Shown: positions 11,901 to 21,778 of the stretch, in pieces
How the letters are laid out: each line of letters starts with the position of its first letter
Position numbering within the stretch: position 1 is the first letter of the stretch
Origin: Mesodorylaimus sp. YZB2_4
Lineage: Eukaryota > Nematoda > Enoplea > Dorylaimida > Dorylaimidae
Assembly (NCBI GenBank): GCA_030248295.1
Contig: JASANH010000389.1
Coordinates: forward strand, 1-64,000
Reading direction: 5' to 3'
Length of the DNA: 64,000 nucleotides
Made by a program: the position numbers and the translations under genes
Notes under the pieces: generated by a model
What the model was told of the DNA's origin: nothing
Database searches by the model: none
What the model saw: only the letters and a program-made list of their open reading frames with translations

Positions 11901-14900
11901 CACTTGATGCGACGGCAAATAAAACAGACAGTGCGGTTGACATTTTAGATGTACTTGCAAAAGAGGTAAGTGTTGACGGAGGCACAGCTGGCGTTTGCAT
12001 CAATGATGCTGATGGTGAATGTGTCGTTGTCGGAATAGAAGCTGGTGCAGTCTTGGACGCCATGCTTGATGCACCTTGCACTTTGGTTGATATGCCTATT
12101 GTGGTGGGCGACTGAGCTAGCATTGCTGATGTATCTGCAGATGCCATATATGGAGAGGCGAGTGAAATAATGCTGACTGTGGCAGCAGGCAAAGACGTGG
12201 ATGGTGAAGCGGAAGACAATGCAGGAGATGTGGAGGAAACTGTCGATTCTGGCTGGACGATTGCTGTGGCTGTGGAGGTGATGAGCGGTGAAGGCGTGGT
12301 CGAAGATGATGGTGAGGATACGGACCTGACTGAAGATGCCGCTGTAGTTGTTACCACTGCCGTTGTAAGTGGAGAAACGGATTTTGTGGTTGTGCGACTT
12401 GTAGTCACTGCGCTAGTTGTTGGGGTTGGCACTGACGGAATTTCGCCAGGTGTAGTTGTTGTCGATGAAGCTGTACCAGATGTGGGACTTGGCGCTGTGG
12501 GAAACGCTGTGCTTGCCGCCATTGTGGCTGCATTTGTCGTCGGGACCATGGATGTTGGAAGTGTGCTTGTTGTTAGAATGATTGCCGTTTGTACTCTGGT
12601 TGTTGTGATACTATTGCGAGTAGTTGTTGATGCCATAGTAGTCTCTGTTTGACTTGTACTTGTTGGGGTGACACTTGCAGCTGGCACGGTGGAAACAGCC
12701 TTTCCTGTAGTTACTTTTTCAGTGCTCGTTGTTGCAAGAAGTGTAGCAGTTGGCGAAGTGGTGATTGCCATGGCTGCAGTTGTTGACAAAGTTGAGATTG
12801 TGGTTAGAACGATGGTTGCTAAGGAGGATACGGGATTTGATGCAGTTGTGGCCGATTCTGCAATTGTGGTAATCGTTGATTTGACCGTTGCTCCCAAGGA
12901 TGTAGTTGCAGTGGTATTGGCGTCCTCATTCGAAGCTGTTGGTGTGGTTGTTAGATTGGTTTCTGCTGTGATAGTTGTTCGAGTGGTTGTGAGTGGCCCT
13001 GTAAAAGCATTTCCAAGTCTATAAACGAGTACTTGTATTCTTATGCCATTGGTTTTTATATCCTTCTGGATGCTACAGTCACCATGCGGACAGTACGACG
13101 GCAACTTTCAGGAATTTATTTTACCAATTCTTCCAGTAGATGTGATCCCCGTTGAAGACGTGGTTGTTGAAGTGGTGCTAGTCCTTTGAGTTGTGGCTGT
13201 TGAACTTGTGATGGTTGTTGGAATGGAGGGCAACGTTGAACTTGCGGGTTTTGGAGAGGTGCTAGTCGCTGGAGTGGGGGCCGTCATTGGAAGGGTGGTG
13301 GTTGTTGAAGTTGTGGTGGTCGTGGGAGCAGTGGTGGTCTTCGAAATGGTGGTGGTTGAGGGTGTGGTGGCCGTTGGAGTTATGATCGGCATTGAAGTGA
13401 TGGTCGTCGTCGGCGTGATGGTTGTCGTTGGAGTGGTGGTGGTTGAGGGTGTGATGGTTGTTGAAGTGGCGATCGTCGTTGGAGTGATGGTTGTCGTTGG
13501 GGTGGTGGCGGTTAAGGGTGCAGTGGTCGTCGTCGAAAGTGTGGTAGCTGTAGCAGCAGTGGTGGTTGTGGTTTGAGTAGTTGCCGATATAGTAGTTGAT
13601 GTTGTCGTCGTTGTAGTGGTTGTAAACAGCTCTGCAAATGCAATAGTGTGATGTTGACTCTGTGATGTTGATGTACAACTAATTCACATCTTCATATCTT
13701 CATATCTGCATATCATACATGCATGGGCCAATGGCATTCCAGCCTTTCATGGAAACAATACTGTTCAAAAGAATCGAGCGAAATCTTTTTTCCACAATGG
13801 CTAGTCGGCAGCCTGATGCGCCATGACTACTTAGGAGCTCACGGGTACACTGCTATAATCAAGAATACCCCACAAAAATAGTGCTGTTGCTAGTAAAGCA
13901 TGAAAGAAGAAAAAAGGTCTAGCATGCCATGAGAAGAGGTCAAAAGGTTAAAAACTAACCTCTATTGAGAAGCCTCCCAGCATTGTATGCGTACGTCGTG
14001 CGAGTCTTTCGACCATATACGAATACTGTGTACACAGCGCCAGCATCAGGATGTGTTATTTTGAATGATGCCGCCTCAGATCCGCAAGGAACTTGGTAAT
14101 AGTAGGCGCTGAAGGTAGTTCCAGGAATCGCATTCGCGGTCAGGGCGCCCAGAAACGTTTGTCCATTCAGCAACAATCCAGCCGCCTTTGCTGGATCGAT
14201 AAGAACAGTGAGCCAATGCTTGCTGAATGGACCCATGCAGGAGAGGACAAAATAGTCTTTTGTGTATGCATCGATGGGAGGAATGATTAGCAATGAGGGG
14301 TCTGAGCTCTCCTCTAAATAAGAAAATGTAAGTTAGTAGTGTGATGCTGCCCTGATCAAACGATCAAGGCTTAGGGACTTACGTGAGTAGTCATGCGAGT
14401 TCATAATTTGCAAGACAATGACTGGGTTGTCAGCAGTCAACAAAGAATACTCATTCTGCCGTGTGAGTACATGCCGAGACTGGCTTTTGTCGAGTGTGAA
14501 TGATTCACTGGAAATGCTGCCTGTCCTTGTGATTGTCGTCCCATTGACAAGCGCAACCACCTTGAAAAATTCGTATGACTTGGTGCAAAAAGTAGCATCG
14601 ATGCAACAGTTGGACCATGGCATGTCGTCGTAGATATGTTGGAATGGCACCAAGGCGTGTTCGAGACCCCAGGATACGATTGGCGGAAGCTTAAAAAGAT
14701 TGACTGTATAAAATTACCTAAGAAGAGTTGTGAGCGCATACACATTTTGACTGGTAAAATTTGTCAATACACTTATGAAAGTCAAATCTGGCTTGTAATA
14801 TGTGTGCATGGTTACAGTATGCTTATGGTATATTATAAGATTACCGATGACAGAAGCCAACCCCAGCAATTGGTGTCCTCGAATTCTTGGGGTTCCAGAC

Positions 14901-17346
14901 TTACAAATTCAGCTAATCACCATCCTTCAATCAGTCTATGAGTACAGCTTTTCAAGCGATAATCCTGGCCTTGACTATTTGCTCTTTGTGCCACGCAAGA
15001 TATTATCAGACCTGTAGAAGTGGCATATCGATCCATGCCTCCGCACTGCTGGAGACAACTTGGCCGACCTCAGCAGAAACTCCAACTCAACTTTCTGCAG
15101 TCGCATGGCATAATTTAGACGCACACCTGTTTGCACATAAACGCAGTCCTGGTTGCATAACTGGTACACTTAAAAACCATTTGCTCTCCGTCAGTTTCTG
15201 ATTAAGGAAGGCTCAAGTAAGTCAGGTTGCATGCTGTAAAAATGCAAGCAAAGAAGGAATAACATACAGTACCGTACCTGTTCGTAAACCTGGTCGCATC
15301 CTGTACATCCTGCTGGAAATCGTAAGCAGTCATTGCCTGACGTGACTGCGATTGCATAGTTGGACTGTATCTGTGTTCCACTATAATCTTTGAAGCCACT
15401 CACTGGGACCACGTCTAATTCATTAGCGTTGTAAACTTGGCTCGTTCCGTCTGGCGCCGTGACTGTGATGATGGTTCCATTTGCTGTAGCCACGATGTAG
15501 ACATACGCAGGATATGAGAACCCGTAGTAGGCGTTGACGACCATGTAATTCGTGCCCAGGACATCCAGTGGAAGAATCATCGTCGCGTCCGCAGTATTAA
15601 GTGCTTGTTGAAGATTGTACGCCGTAAAATCGACCGCTGCCTCGAGCTTGAATCCAGTGGTCCATATGGTAGCGGAGATATTAATTGTGTACACTTTGCT
15701 ACTGTCGATATTCACTATAGTTGTGGGATAACCACCGCCTTTGTTTGTGATAGTGACTGGGAAAGGAGTGGCTGAAGTGGTGGCCAGTAGGATCTGTGGA
15801 TATGTGACTGAGGAGGTTGAGTCAGGAAGAAATGTCGTATAGAAGATCTGGCCAACATTATCAGCGATACCTGGAAGAGCAGAGGGTTGAAAGCTTTCAT
15901 TACAAGAATCACATAACTTTGCTACAATTGCATCGTACGCTTGATACGCAATATACGTAATTAAGATAGAACTGTAATGAAAACACGCGGCAAACGGACT
16001 TTTTGATTTCATCACGGAGTCGTTATCAGCAAAACGCCATGTGCAGTGTGCAACCCGCGCCCACCACCTACGTCTAGGAGCTGCGGTGGCTCAGTTTGTT
16101 AAGGCGTTGGCCCCGCATTGACTGGACTCGCAGCCTAAACTGGGCGGCCGCAGTTCCGTTCCTGCTGAGCATGGCAGCTTAGTAGGCCCGCTTACGATCA
16201 GAGTGGGAACTCATCTTCGACGGCGATTTCGTAAGTCCGTCCCTGACCTTGCATACTTCCCGTTAGCTGTGGGCGACTCACTGTTACGGTTAAAACCCGG
16301 ATGCCAAACGAGTAGCAAATCAGGAAACGTCCCCGAATACCCGTCCTTTCTCGCCCAGTATGATTCTGGGTCGCTGGTGCCGGCACCAGGATGCCCTAGT
16401 AGATACTACTGCTACTACTGTAATGTTGACATTTTAACATCATACTCGTATTCTGGGGTGGCTCGTTAGTCACTGCTGCACAATCTTTCAAATTATTGAT
16501 TATTCGAATCGCTTCAGGTCTGCAGCTAGCGCGACATGAATATGATTAGTCTTGGCGGCTTGTCGATCGATACTCGCCGCTTACACGCGGGTTTTCAGCG
16601 CTGAGCTTTATAAGCTGTGTTATGCGTGCACATACCCCTGGGGCGAATCAGTCCAGGGCGACGCGGTGAGGGCGAAGTGTCTGAATGCCTCATACAGTGC
16701 AGCAGGGAAGGTCTTTTAGGAAGTATAGCACTGAAGGTACTGTTTTCTGTACGCTTTGGCAACGACTTACCCAATGCTGCGTTCCTGCGATTTCTATGCT
16801 TAACTGTTTCCTCCGACTGGCCGCCGTTTTGTTCCGCTGTCGATTCAAAAACTGGATTCCGTTTTGATTTTTCTCTTTCAAGCACACCTTCACTATACTT
16901 GGTTATCTGAAAAGAAATCCGATTGTAACTTGCTTGCATGTTGGAAAAATCCTGAAAGGAAGCCATTTCCTTTCCAGTTTTTGTTCTTGTGACAGTTCTT
17001 ACCTGGTCATAAATTTCAGGCGCCTCTTTTTGAATAGCCGACGCTTTGTACGGATTCAAACTACAGACTGAAACTGCCGGAAATTCCAAGGGGGCGGTGT
17101 TGATCTATAAAGAAGCCAGCTTGAAGCATGTTTCGCCTTTTACAAATACGCTCTTACCGAAACAGTGGTACCGACTGGATATTGGAAAAAGAAAATCAAA
17201 GACTGGGCGAAAAATGCGAAAAAAACGGCTAGTAAAACCAAAGCCACTGCGGTCCAAGCTATTCTGAGTACAGCTTTCTCAGCTGTTAGAATGAAAGCGA
17301 TGATTCGAATAGTCGAGTAGTTTGAAGCATCTTTTAGACTTTGCAT
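2783..17346 (-). CDS. Gene A: DEG/ENaC-like subunit with IgGFc-binding and giant mucin-like ectodomain
   Basis: Eighteen exons with consistent phases, about 2560 aa: 17158..17346, 17003..17104, 16771..16906, 15278..15870, 14383..14689, 13960..14313, 13125..13631, 8723..12998, 8471..8654, 8198..8367, 4543..4801, 4381..4479, 3940..4045, 3660..3738, 3255..3312, 3141..3199, 2969..3044, 2783..2911. Order in the protein: TM1 (about 27-54), FPAVSVCSLNPYK (about 71-83), RNRR furin-like site (135-138), IgGFc-binding domain (143-560), Ser/Thr-rich region (561-2216), YGNCF block (about 2283), Cys-rich channel ectodomain, TM2 (2519-2560). DEG/ENaC subunits are normally trimeric plasma-membrane cation channels of 500-900 aa; here some 2000 residues are inserted after the first ectodomain strand. 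The His-Gly motif is Arg-Ile and the G-x-S filter is S-L-C, so conductance is uncertain. Confident about family and exon chain; function is inferred. Confidence 0.85.
2969..4801 (-). CDS. Gene A distal channel ectodomain (7 exons)
   Basis: Exons 11-17 carry the typical second half of a DEG/ENaC ectodomain: DPSYGNCFMFN, the block DYLPFVLPSGYKILLHEPDE, a CSPGQ motif, GEPYTPC, the Cys-rich CYQRFVLDTCNCGDP exon, CVDTASSKSLN with NCKCQPPC, then QTKAIWPSKQW, a small two-Cys exon, and YSRVDVYYG just before TM2. Exon lengths 259, 99, 106, 79, 58, 59, 76 are nearly invariant in genes B, C and D, which supports the splice choices. Confidence 0.85.
6002..6155 (+). repeat. GGTCAGG-rich minisatellite
   Basis: About four degenerate units of 35-40 nt, each built from GGTCA / GGTCAGG steps followed by AGAAAGTTTTTGAAG. 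The last two units are the most alike. It lies in the long gene A intron. Confidence 0.65.
6990..7225 (-). repeat. tRNA-derived SINE copy
   Basis: On the minus strand it starts with a pol III A-box-like head, CCGTGGCTCAGTTGGTGAAG, then GCGTTGGTCCCGCATTG, a B-box-like TTCTGTTCC region, GAGTGGGAAC and a CTGGTGCTGGCAC / AGGATGCCC tail. The same ordered blocks occur at 16075..16430 on the plus strand, so this is an interspersed family and not a tRNA gene. Confidence 0.65.
7300..7475 (+). repeat. Dispersed repeat related to 1475..1640
   Basis: It shares, in order, a GCAAGGCTGTGCG start, an ACCGACT / GGACGATG centre and a TTCGACAGCCGA end with 1479..1640. There is no coding signal. It sits beside the SINE copy at 6990..7225. 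Confidence 0.5.
8198..8654 (-). CDS. Gene A exons 9-10, mucin-to-channel junction
   Basis: Exon 9 (8471..8654) is still Ser/Thr-rich and has no counterpart in gene B, where the mucin exon splices directly to the exon 10 equivalent. Exon 10 (8198..8367) begins the channel fold again with LHWASQMEDALPFIMSSYNQ and FWCNYAGRPC; it is conserved as WASQMEDALPYIM in gene B and WASQMQEALPYLV in gene D. Confidence 0.8.
8723..13631 (-). CDS. Gene A mucin-like exons 7 and 8
   Basis: Exon 7 (13125..13631, 507 nt) is almost pure Thr with Pro/Ser. Exon 8 (8723..12998, 4276 nt) is one uninterrupted Thr/Ser/Pro/Ala-rich frame, consistent with dense O-glycosylation. Short basic motifs (VKRKRTR, ALRRRTN) near the exon 8 3' end are possible protease sites. 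Exon 8 aligns with the gene B mucin exon in places (TSPTATLLAT, TLPTSMVPTTNA), so these two are the closest paralogues. The Val-rich plus-strand frames here are antisense shadows. Confidence 0.8.
13960..15870 (-). CDS. Gene A IgGFc-binding domain (3 exons)
   Basis: Exons 4-6 encode about 418 residues typical of the IgGFc-binding protein N-terminal domain family (as in FCGBP). It opens with ADNVGQIFYTTFLPD, continues through TPFPVTITNKGGGYPTTI, the LPLDVLGTNYMVVNAYYG block and SGNDCLRFPAGCTGCD, then LPPIVSWG, LTRQNEYSLLTADNPVIV, LLIIPPIDAYTKDYF and TYAYNAGRLLNR. It is bounded by phase-1 introns on both sides. These domains occur in secreted mucus and adhesion proteins; binding of IgG itself is not implied in an invertebrate. 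Confidence 0.85.
16075..16430 (+). repeat. tRNA-derived SINE copy with TACTACTGC-type tail
   Basis: The head GCGGTGGCTCAGTTTGTTAAG with GCGTTGGCCCCGCATTG matches the copy at 6990..7225 (opposite strand), followed by GAGTGGGAAC and the GGTGCCGGCACCAGGATGCCC-like block. It ends in a short TACTACTGC-type simple tail. It lies in gene A intron 3 (15871..16770), antisense to the gene. Confidence 0.65.
16771..17346 (-). CDS. Gene A exons 1-3: N-terminus, TM1, FPAVS motif, basic linker
   Basis: The ATG at 17346 starts a 63-codon exon (MQSLKDASNYSTIRIIAF...). TM1 is AWTAVALVLLAVFFAFF. Exon 2 (34 codons) holds EFPAVSVCSLNPYK, the diagnostic start of a DEG/ENaC ectodomain. Exon 3 is charged and ends KHRNRRNAALG with an R-x-R-R furin-type site. 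Where channels have T-x-H-G-I before TM1, this protein reads S-T-I-R-I-I. The start is supported by the identical 63-codon first exons of B and C. Confidence 0.85.
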
Positions 17347-19090
17347 GTTGTTGTTGGGAGAGTGTAATCAGCAGAGCCCGAGTTTCGTAGATGCTCCGCT
17401 ACAATACCACAGAGGAGTCAGTGAGCTGGTTAGATCCCCAGATGGATCGTTCGCAGCCTGGGAAAAACAGACAAGGGCGTTAGAGTGTCACAACTACGGG
17501 ATCAATTTTTCGCAAGCTTCTACATAATACAAATTTAGTTACCTCCGACCCAACGATTATTCAAAGATTTTTCAAGTGTCAAGGTCCGTCTAATGTGTAA
17601 CAAAGGAATAACAAACGCACAAAGGCTTCAGCACTGTAGCCTTTCAGCCGTTCAGACTATTCTTTGCCGTCATGAAAGATTCATACGTCTTCGACCTTAG
17701 AATAGGTCAGTATTCTTCCAAGCGACGTAGACCTCGTTTCGTGGTCACGCTCTGATAATCAACTAGAGGTTGGCCAGACAATGCTAGTCTACATTCTTTT
17801 CCAATTCAAAGTTGAACGCCAGGAGTATTCGATCCAGCACCCTAGACACACGTCATTCATTGTAGAACCTTCGAGCTCTAACCCAAGTGACAAATGGCAG
17901 ACAAAGGTCAGACAGAGCGTGTAGAAGATCTTAAGGGTTTAGAGCCAACCTATCTTTGTCTGATGAAGCTAACGCAAGACCTGTTCAGGATTCCCGAGTG
18001 TGGAGTTGCCCTAATGCAGCTCTCAGGAAGCATGTTGAAGCTTCTTCTGCAATAAACTGAATTCAAAAAGAAGAGCAATGCTTTTTACCAGACACGAATC
18101 GGGACCAAGAACTCTGTAGCTGGCAAATAGCAAAGCATTAAGCTAAGCTGTTTGCAAAGCAAAAGGCTCCATCAGTGCAACAGCATCCATCAGCGCGGCT
18201 TTATGATGGGTGTACTGTTGCTGTGCGTACCATTCATGTTAGACTAGACACCCCTCCATTTTTCTGATGATAGCTCTATACCTCTTTGCCTTGGCTGCGT
18301 GTCGCTCCGAGGGCCCACCCCAGTCGACCTGTCTAGCTCGCTCCCTGTCTGCCAGGTGCCTTGCCGTCTCGTGTGACTGGAAGAAGTTCCAAAAGTCTAT
18401 GAAATCTCTTCCAGTGTGAAAGATCGCGTCTTGTCCAACGTGAGTATCTGAACCCGACATCGACAGACCTTTCCTGCCTGACGATTACCGTAGCTTGCGT
18501 CAGCTTAAAGGTGCTGAGAAAATAATCGATTTCGCAAAAAAGGAACGACGTCAAACTGGTTCTCTATAAAAAATTGAGAACGCTCAATTTATGTCTTACA
18601 TGTTGTTGTCTTTTGTTAAGTGTCCAACCAGCCATAATGGCAGACAAAAGCAGTTCGAAGGTGAAGTAAGCATGACGCACCTTTTGACAAGAGCGAAGAA
18701 ACCAATTATGGAATATTCCTAGCCCAAGCAATGCAGCTGACAAAATCGATACGAGAATGCATACCGTAATCGCTCTTTATTAGTTCCCTCATGCATGGCT
18801 GGACTCCCACAGGCCGGTTGAGGTATGCGCACATCAGTTATGGTTTACTAAGGTTATTTTATAATCGTGCGCCGTGTCAAGGTGAAAGTGTCGAAACGGA
18901 AACCAGCTTATGCACGAAAAACAAAAATGCAAAAAACTGGAATATGTGCTCACGCGGTGGGATTAACCGATTTGTAGAGTTTATTTAAGCAGCACTACCT
19001 TTAGGGCAGCTGGCAGAGGAAAAGAGTGAAGTGGATGTTAAGTCAGTCAGTGGTTTAAGTTTCGTGATAGTGTAGTCAGTCTAGAGAAGA
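17347..19090 (-). other. 5' flank of gene A, segmentally duplicated
   Basis: This 1.7-kb upstream region aligns end to end, with many small indels, to 21779..23300 upstream of the collapsed paralogue. Shared phrases include ACCTTCGAGC, GACGCACCTTTTGAC and AGAGTGAAGTGGA. It presumably contains the gene A promoter; I see no convincing TATA element. No coding frame is conserved between the two copies. Confidence 0.55.
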
Positions 19091-19167
19091 AGGATGTACA
19101 TAGAGCTTCTGAGGCATTCAGAAACAGCTACAGTACATGAATAATACCCATAGCCTCTCTGTTCGGG

Positions 19168-19292
19168 CAAGTTGGATAACTGAATGAAAATGACCCTGTT
19201 TGGGTATTGATTGGACTAGGCATTGTACTTTTATCAAAGTTTGTTTTCGTAATATGAAACACGGTTCTGGTTGATCCAGTTGAGCGCACAGG
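19168..19292 (-). pseudogene. Mucin-exon fragment outside any gene
   Basis: The plus-strand phrase CATTGTACTTTTATCAAAG with its flanks matches 31247..31365 inside the gene B mucin exon (GGCAAGTTGGATAACTGAA and CACGGTTCTGGTTGATCCAG on either side). The frame is broken. It is a relic of a lost or rearranged paralogue between genes A and B. Confidence 0.55.
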
Positions 19293-19308
19293 TCTCTTAC
19301 AGTAGAAA

Positions 19309-19520
19309 TGTCGTCTCCCTGCAAAAATAGGTCCCGCTGATTGACTGGTGCACACTCAAGGCGAGTGGAAATACGGATTTATCGCCCTATAAATCATTGA
19401 ATGTTGGCGTCGATGCTCCTTGCACAGGCAGACATATCATCGATGTGATTTTCCATTTCCAGCCTTTCAGGCACACAGAGGGAACAAAAAAATTCACTTC
19501 GATAAAAATAATTTTTGAGA
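19309..19520 (+). repeat. Dispersed repeat patches
   Basis: 19309..19400 matches 825..925. 19400..19470 (TGGCGTCGATG...TTCCATTTCCA) matches 24692..24745. These appear to be pieces of interspersed elements assembled next to the mucin fragment. Confidence 0.45.
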
Positions 19521-20219
19521 ACGATCAACACGATGCCATTACCGCAAAGCTAGTCATCGAATAATAGGCTACTGTTGATACAACCGAAACTAAAACTGTA
19601 TCTCTTCGCCAAAACAGAATTTAAGTGCTCCCTGAAACTTTTCAGAATCAGTTAGACTCAGTTACAAATTTGCCGCGGTTTCAGTAATTTTACTGATCTG
19701 TTCTCGGCTGTTCGTGAAAAACGAAACGCAGCTCACGATCAGACGATTGCTATCTACTGTACTTCGAGTGCTGTTGATCGTGAGTAGGAGGCACATTTTG
19801 TTTGTTTTTAAAGCCTTCAACGACTTTAAACGAAATAAGATGTCCACTATAAATGTTCACTAAATGTACACTTCAAACCCTTTCACAAAGTGCGCTTGGT
19901 GTTCAAGGAATGAACCAAGGTCCAAGTAAGCTTAATTGAATTTCGTGCACGAGCACAGGGTGGGGAACACGATCAGCTTGCCCTGATCTTGGCATATGTG
20001 TTCGAAACTATTCCCAACGTCCCATCGCCAATAACGTATTCTGACCTTTTCAGAGCTCGCAAGTCAGTCTTCAAAGACCGCAGCAGGATGACCATTTTGT
20101 AAAATCACGCGAGCTGTTAGTTCTCGATTATGATTGCTCTTGGCATTTTGATCATAGTTGACCAAGTCATGAATGTGGGTGCGGGCATCCCTAGAGATGC
20201 AATCACTACTCACCATGTG

Positions 20220-20312
20220 AGCTGGCCGTGAAGGGACTCTGGCTGAATTGGGACTGGCCGAAAGCGACACTGGCTCCAAAAGGATCACTGGCCAGAAAGG
20301 GATTCTGGCCAC
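20220..20312 (+). repeat. 15-18-nt minisatellite within the dispersed repeat
   Basis: Five or six degenerate units built on CTGGCCGAAAGGGA (for example TGGCCGAAAGCGACAC). Related units occur at 59470..59540 and 59970..60045. Confidence 0.6.
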
Positions 20313-20517
20313 AACGAGTCGCTTGTTCAACCGGGATTATTCCCTGAGAGATATAACCCATGATCAGAAATTTTTCCCCACAAGCGACAGCGACAAGCTG
20401 TGCAATAATAACTGCTCTGTGGCAATGTTGTGGGGCTGACATTGCAGTTATGGACATGCAGTTACAGTAGTTGTAGTATGGGACTAGATCTTACTGAATT
20501 AGCTACATACAGTAGGA

Positions 20518-20590
20518 AAAATACGCAATACGCAAACTTGTGCGCATTGAAGATACTTTGCGTATATGCATACGCATGCGCATTCAAATC
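20518..20590. repeat. TGCGTA/TACGCA-rich tract
   Basis: AATACGCAATACGCAAAC followed by alternating GCATACGCATGCGC steps. This is the core of the dispersed repeat, equivalent to 59160..59270 and to the tract split by the Harbinger element at 60735..60850 and 62383..62436. Confidence 0.65.
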
Positions 20591-21089
20591 GAGTATTTTT
20601 TATCAACCATAAGTCGAACCTGACATAGCCAATGGTTGTATTGTGTTCCTAGGGTGCGATAGAAAGCTTCCTGCAAAATGTTATAGGCGTCCGGCCAATT
20701 GGCCCGCCAATTGGTCTGCGCCCAAAGTCCTGCGGGTTTTTTGAATTCTTACTGTAGCGGGACCGCATTGTGAGGACTTGTGAGGTTCGACGAGGACTTG
20801 CACCACTATGGATGGCTCTAAGGTCCGTGACGCTAATGAAACCCAGGCAGGCGTAGGAGGCAGGTGGGGACAAGAACCGACTGGAGCAGGTAAGCCTTGC
20901 GACTATACCTACATCTGAAACACCAATCCGAGAGGGTGACTTTCTACAAAAATTCGATTTTCGCATTTTTTAAAATAATGATGCGGATCTGAGCAAAATG
21001 AAGTATGCCAACCTTATTTTACATTGGGACTGCAAATCGCAGCACTCTCACCTTTTTCAAGGTTACCCCCCGTGCTACTATAGCTTTGA

Positions 21090-21229
21090 AAGACAATGAC
21101 GATGTGAGACTAGTTTACACTCTTGAGAACAGCACAAGCAGTCATTTACATTGCACAAACATGTTTTGCATACACCACACAGTATTTGGTGTAGGTGATA
21201 AAAGCCCACTGTGAACAGACTGCCAGCAC
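21090..21229 (-). pseudogene. 3'-flank remnant of the collapsed paralogue
   Basis: It is a copy of 2331..2470, the block 3' of gene A, in the same orientation. It joins exon 3 of the collapsed paralogue at a GTGCTGGCA breakpoint that is also present at 2462..2470. Everything that should lie between exon 3 and the 3' flank is missing. Confidence 0.6.
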
Positions 21230-21778
21230 TTTCGTTTCGTTTCGACTGGACGCCGTTTCGTTCCGTCTTTGGTTCAGAGACTAGAGACTCCCGTTTTATT
21301 CGTTCGGATTCTTCTTTTTCAAGCACACCTTCACTATACTTGGTTATCTAAAAATAGATCCGAATGCTCCATGCTTCCGTATTTCAAAAAGTGTGGAAAG
21401 GAAGCCATCCTTTCCGATTTTGTTGTCTCGACAGTTTATACCTGATCATAAATATCAGGCGGCTCTTTTTGAATAGATGACGCTTTGTTCGGGTTCAAAC
21501 TACATACTGAAACTGCTGGAAATTCCAGGGGGTCTGTATTTATCTATGAAACAGCAAGCTTGATTTGTGTTGTCTCTTACAAACACGTTCTTACTGAAAC
21601 AGTGGTACCGACTGGATATTGGAAAAAGAAAATCAAAGACTGGGCGAAAAATGCGAAAAAAACGGCGAGTAAAACCACAGCCACTGCGGTCCAAGCTATT
21701 TTGAGCACAGCTTTTTCAGCTGTTAGAATAAAAGCAATGATTCGAATAGTTTAGTAGTTTGAAGCATCGACTTTGCAT
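21230..21778 (-). pseudogene. Collapsed gene A paralogue: exons 1-3 only
   Basis: Exon 1 (ATG 21778) lacks five bases after the third codon relative to gene A and has TAA at 21751..21753 where gene A has TCG. Downstream the TM1 code is still readable. Exon 2 keeps EFPAVSVCSLNPNK with its splice sites, and exon 3 begins ITKYSEGVLEKEESERIKR. Exons 4 onward are absent. It is clearly non-functional as a channel, and upstream it carries a duplicated copy of the gene A 5' flank. Confidence 0.8.

Larger units (their letters stand above)
19905..20612 (-). repeat. 0.7-kb dispersed repeat, copy 1
   Basis: Read on the minus strand, this matches 59138..59900 on the plus strand in order: GGTTGATAAAAAATACTCG, a TGCGTA-rich core, TAGGAAAAAT-type arm, a CTGGCCGAAAG minisatellite, GCCCGCACCCACATTCATGA, a CATAATCGAGAACTAA block and an AAATTCAATTAAGCTTACT end. 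It has no transposase. It is probably a non-autonomous DNA element or composite repeat. Confidence 0.65.

Noticed and set aside
11384-13576. Long Val/Gly/Ala-rich plus-strand reading frames opposite the mucin exons (also 31175..34588)
   Set aside because: They are antisense shadows of Thr/Ser codons (ACN/TCN reversed); the minus-strand frame is continuous and splices into known domains.
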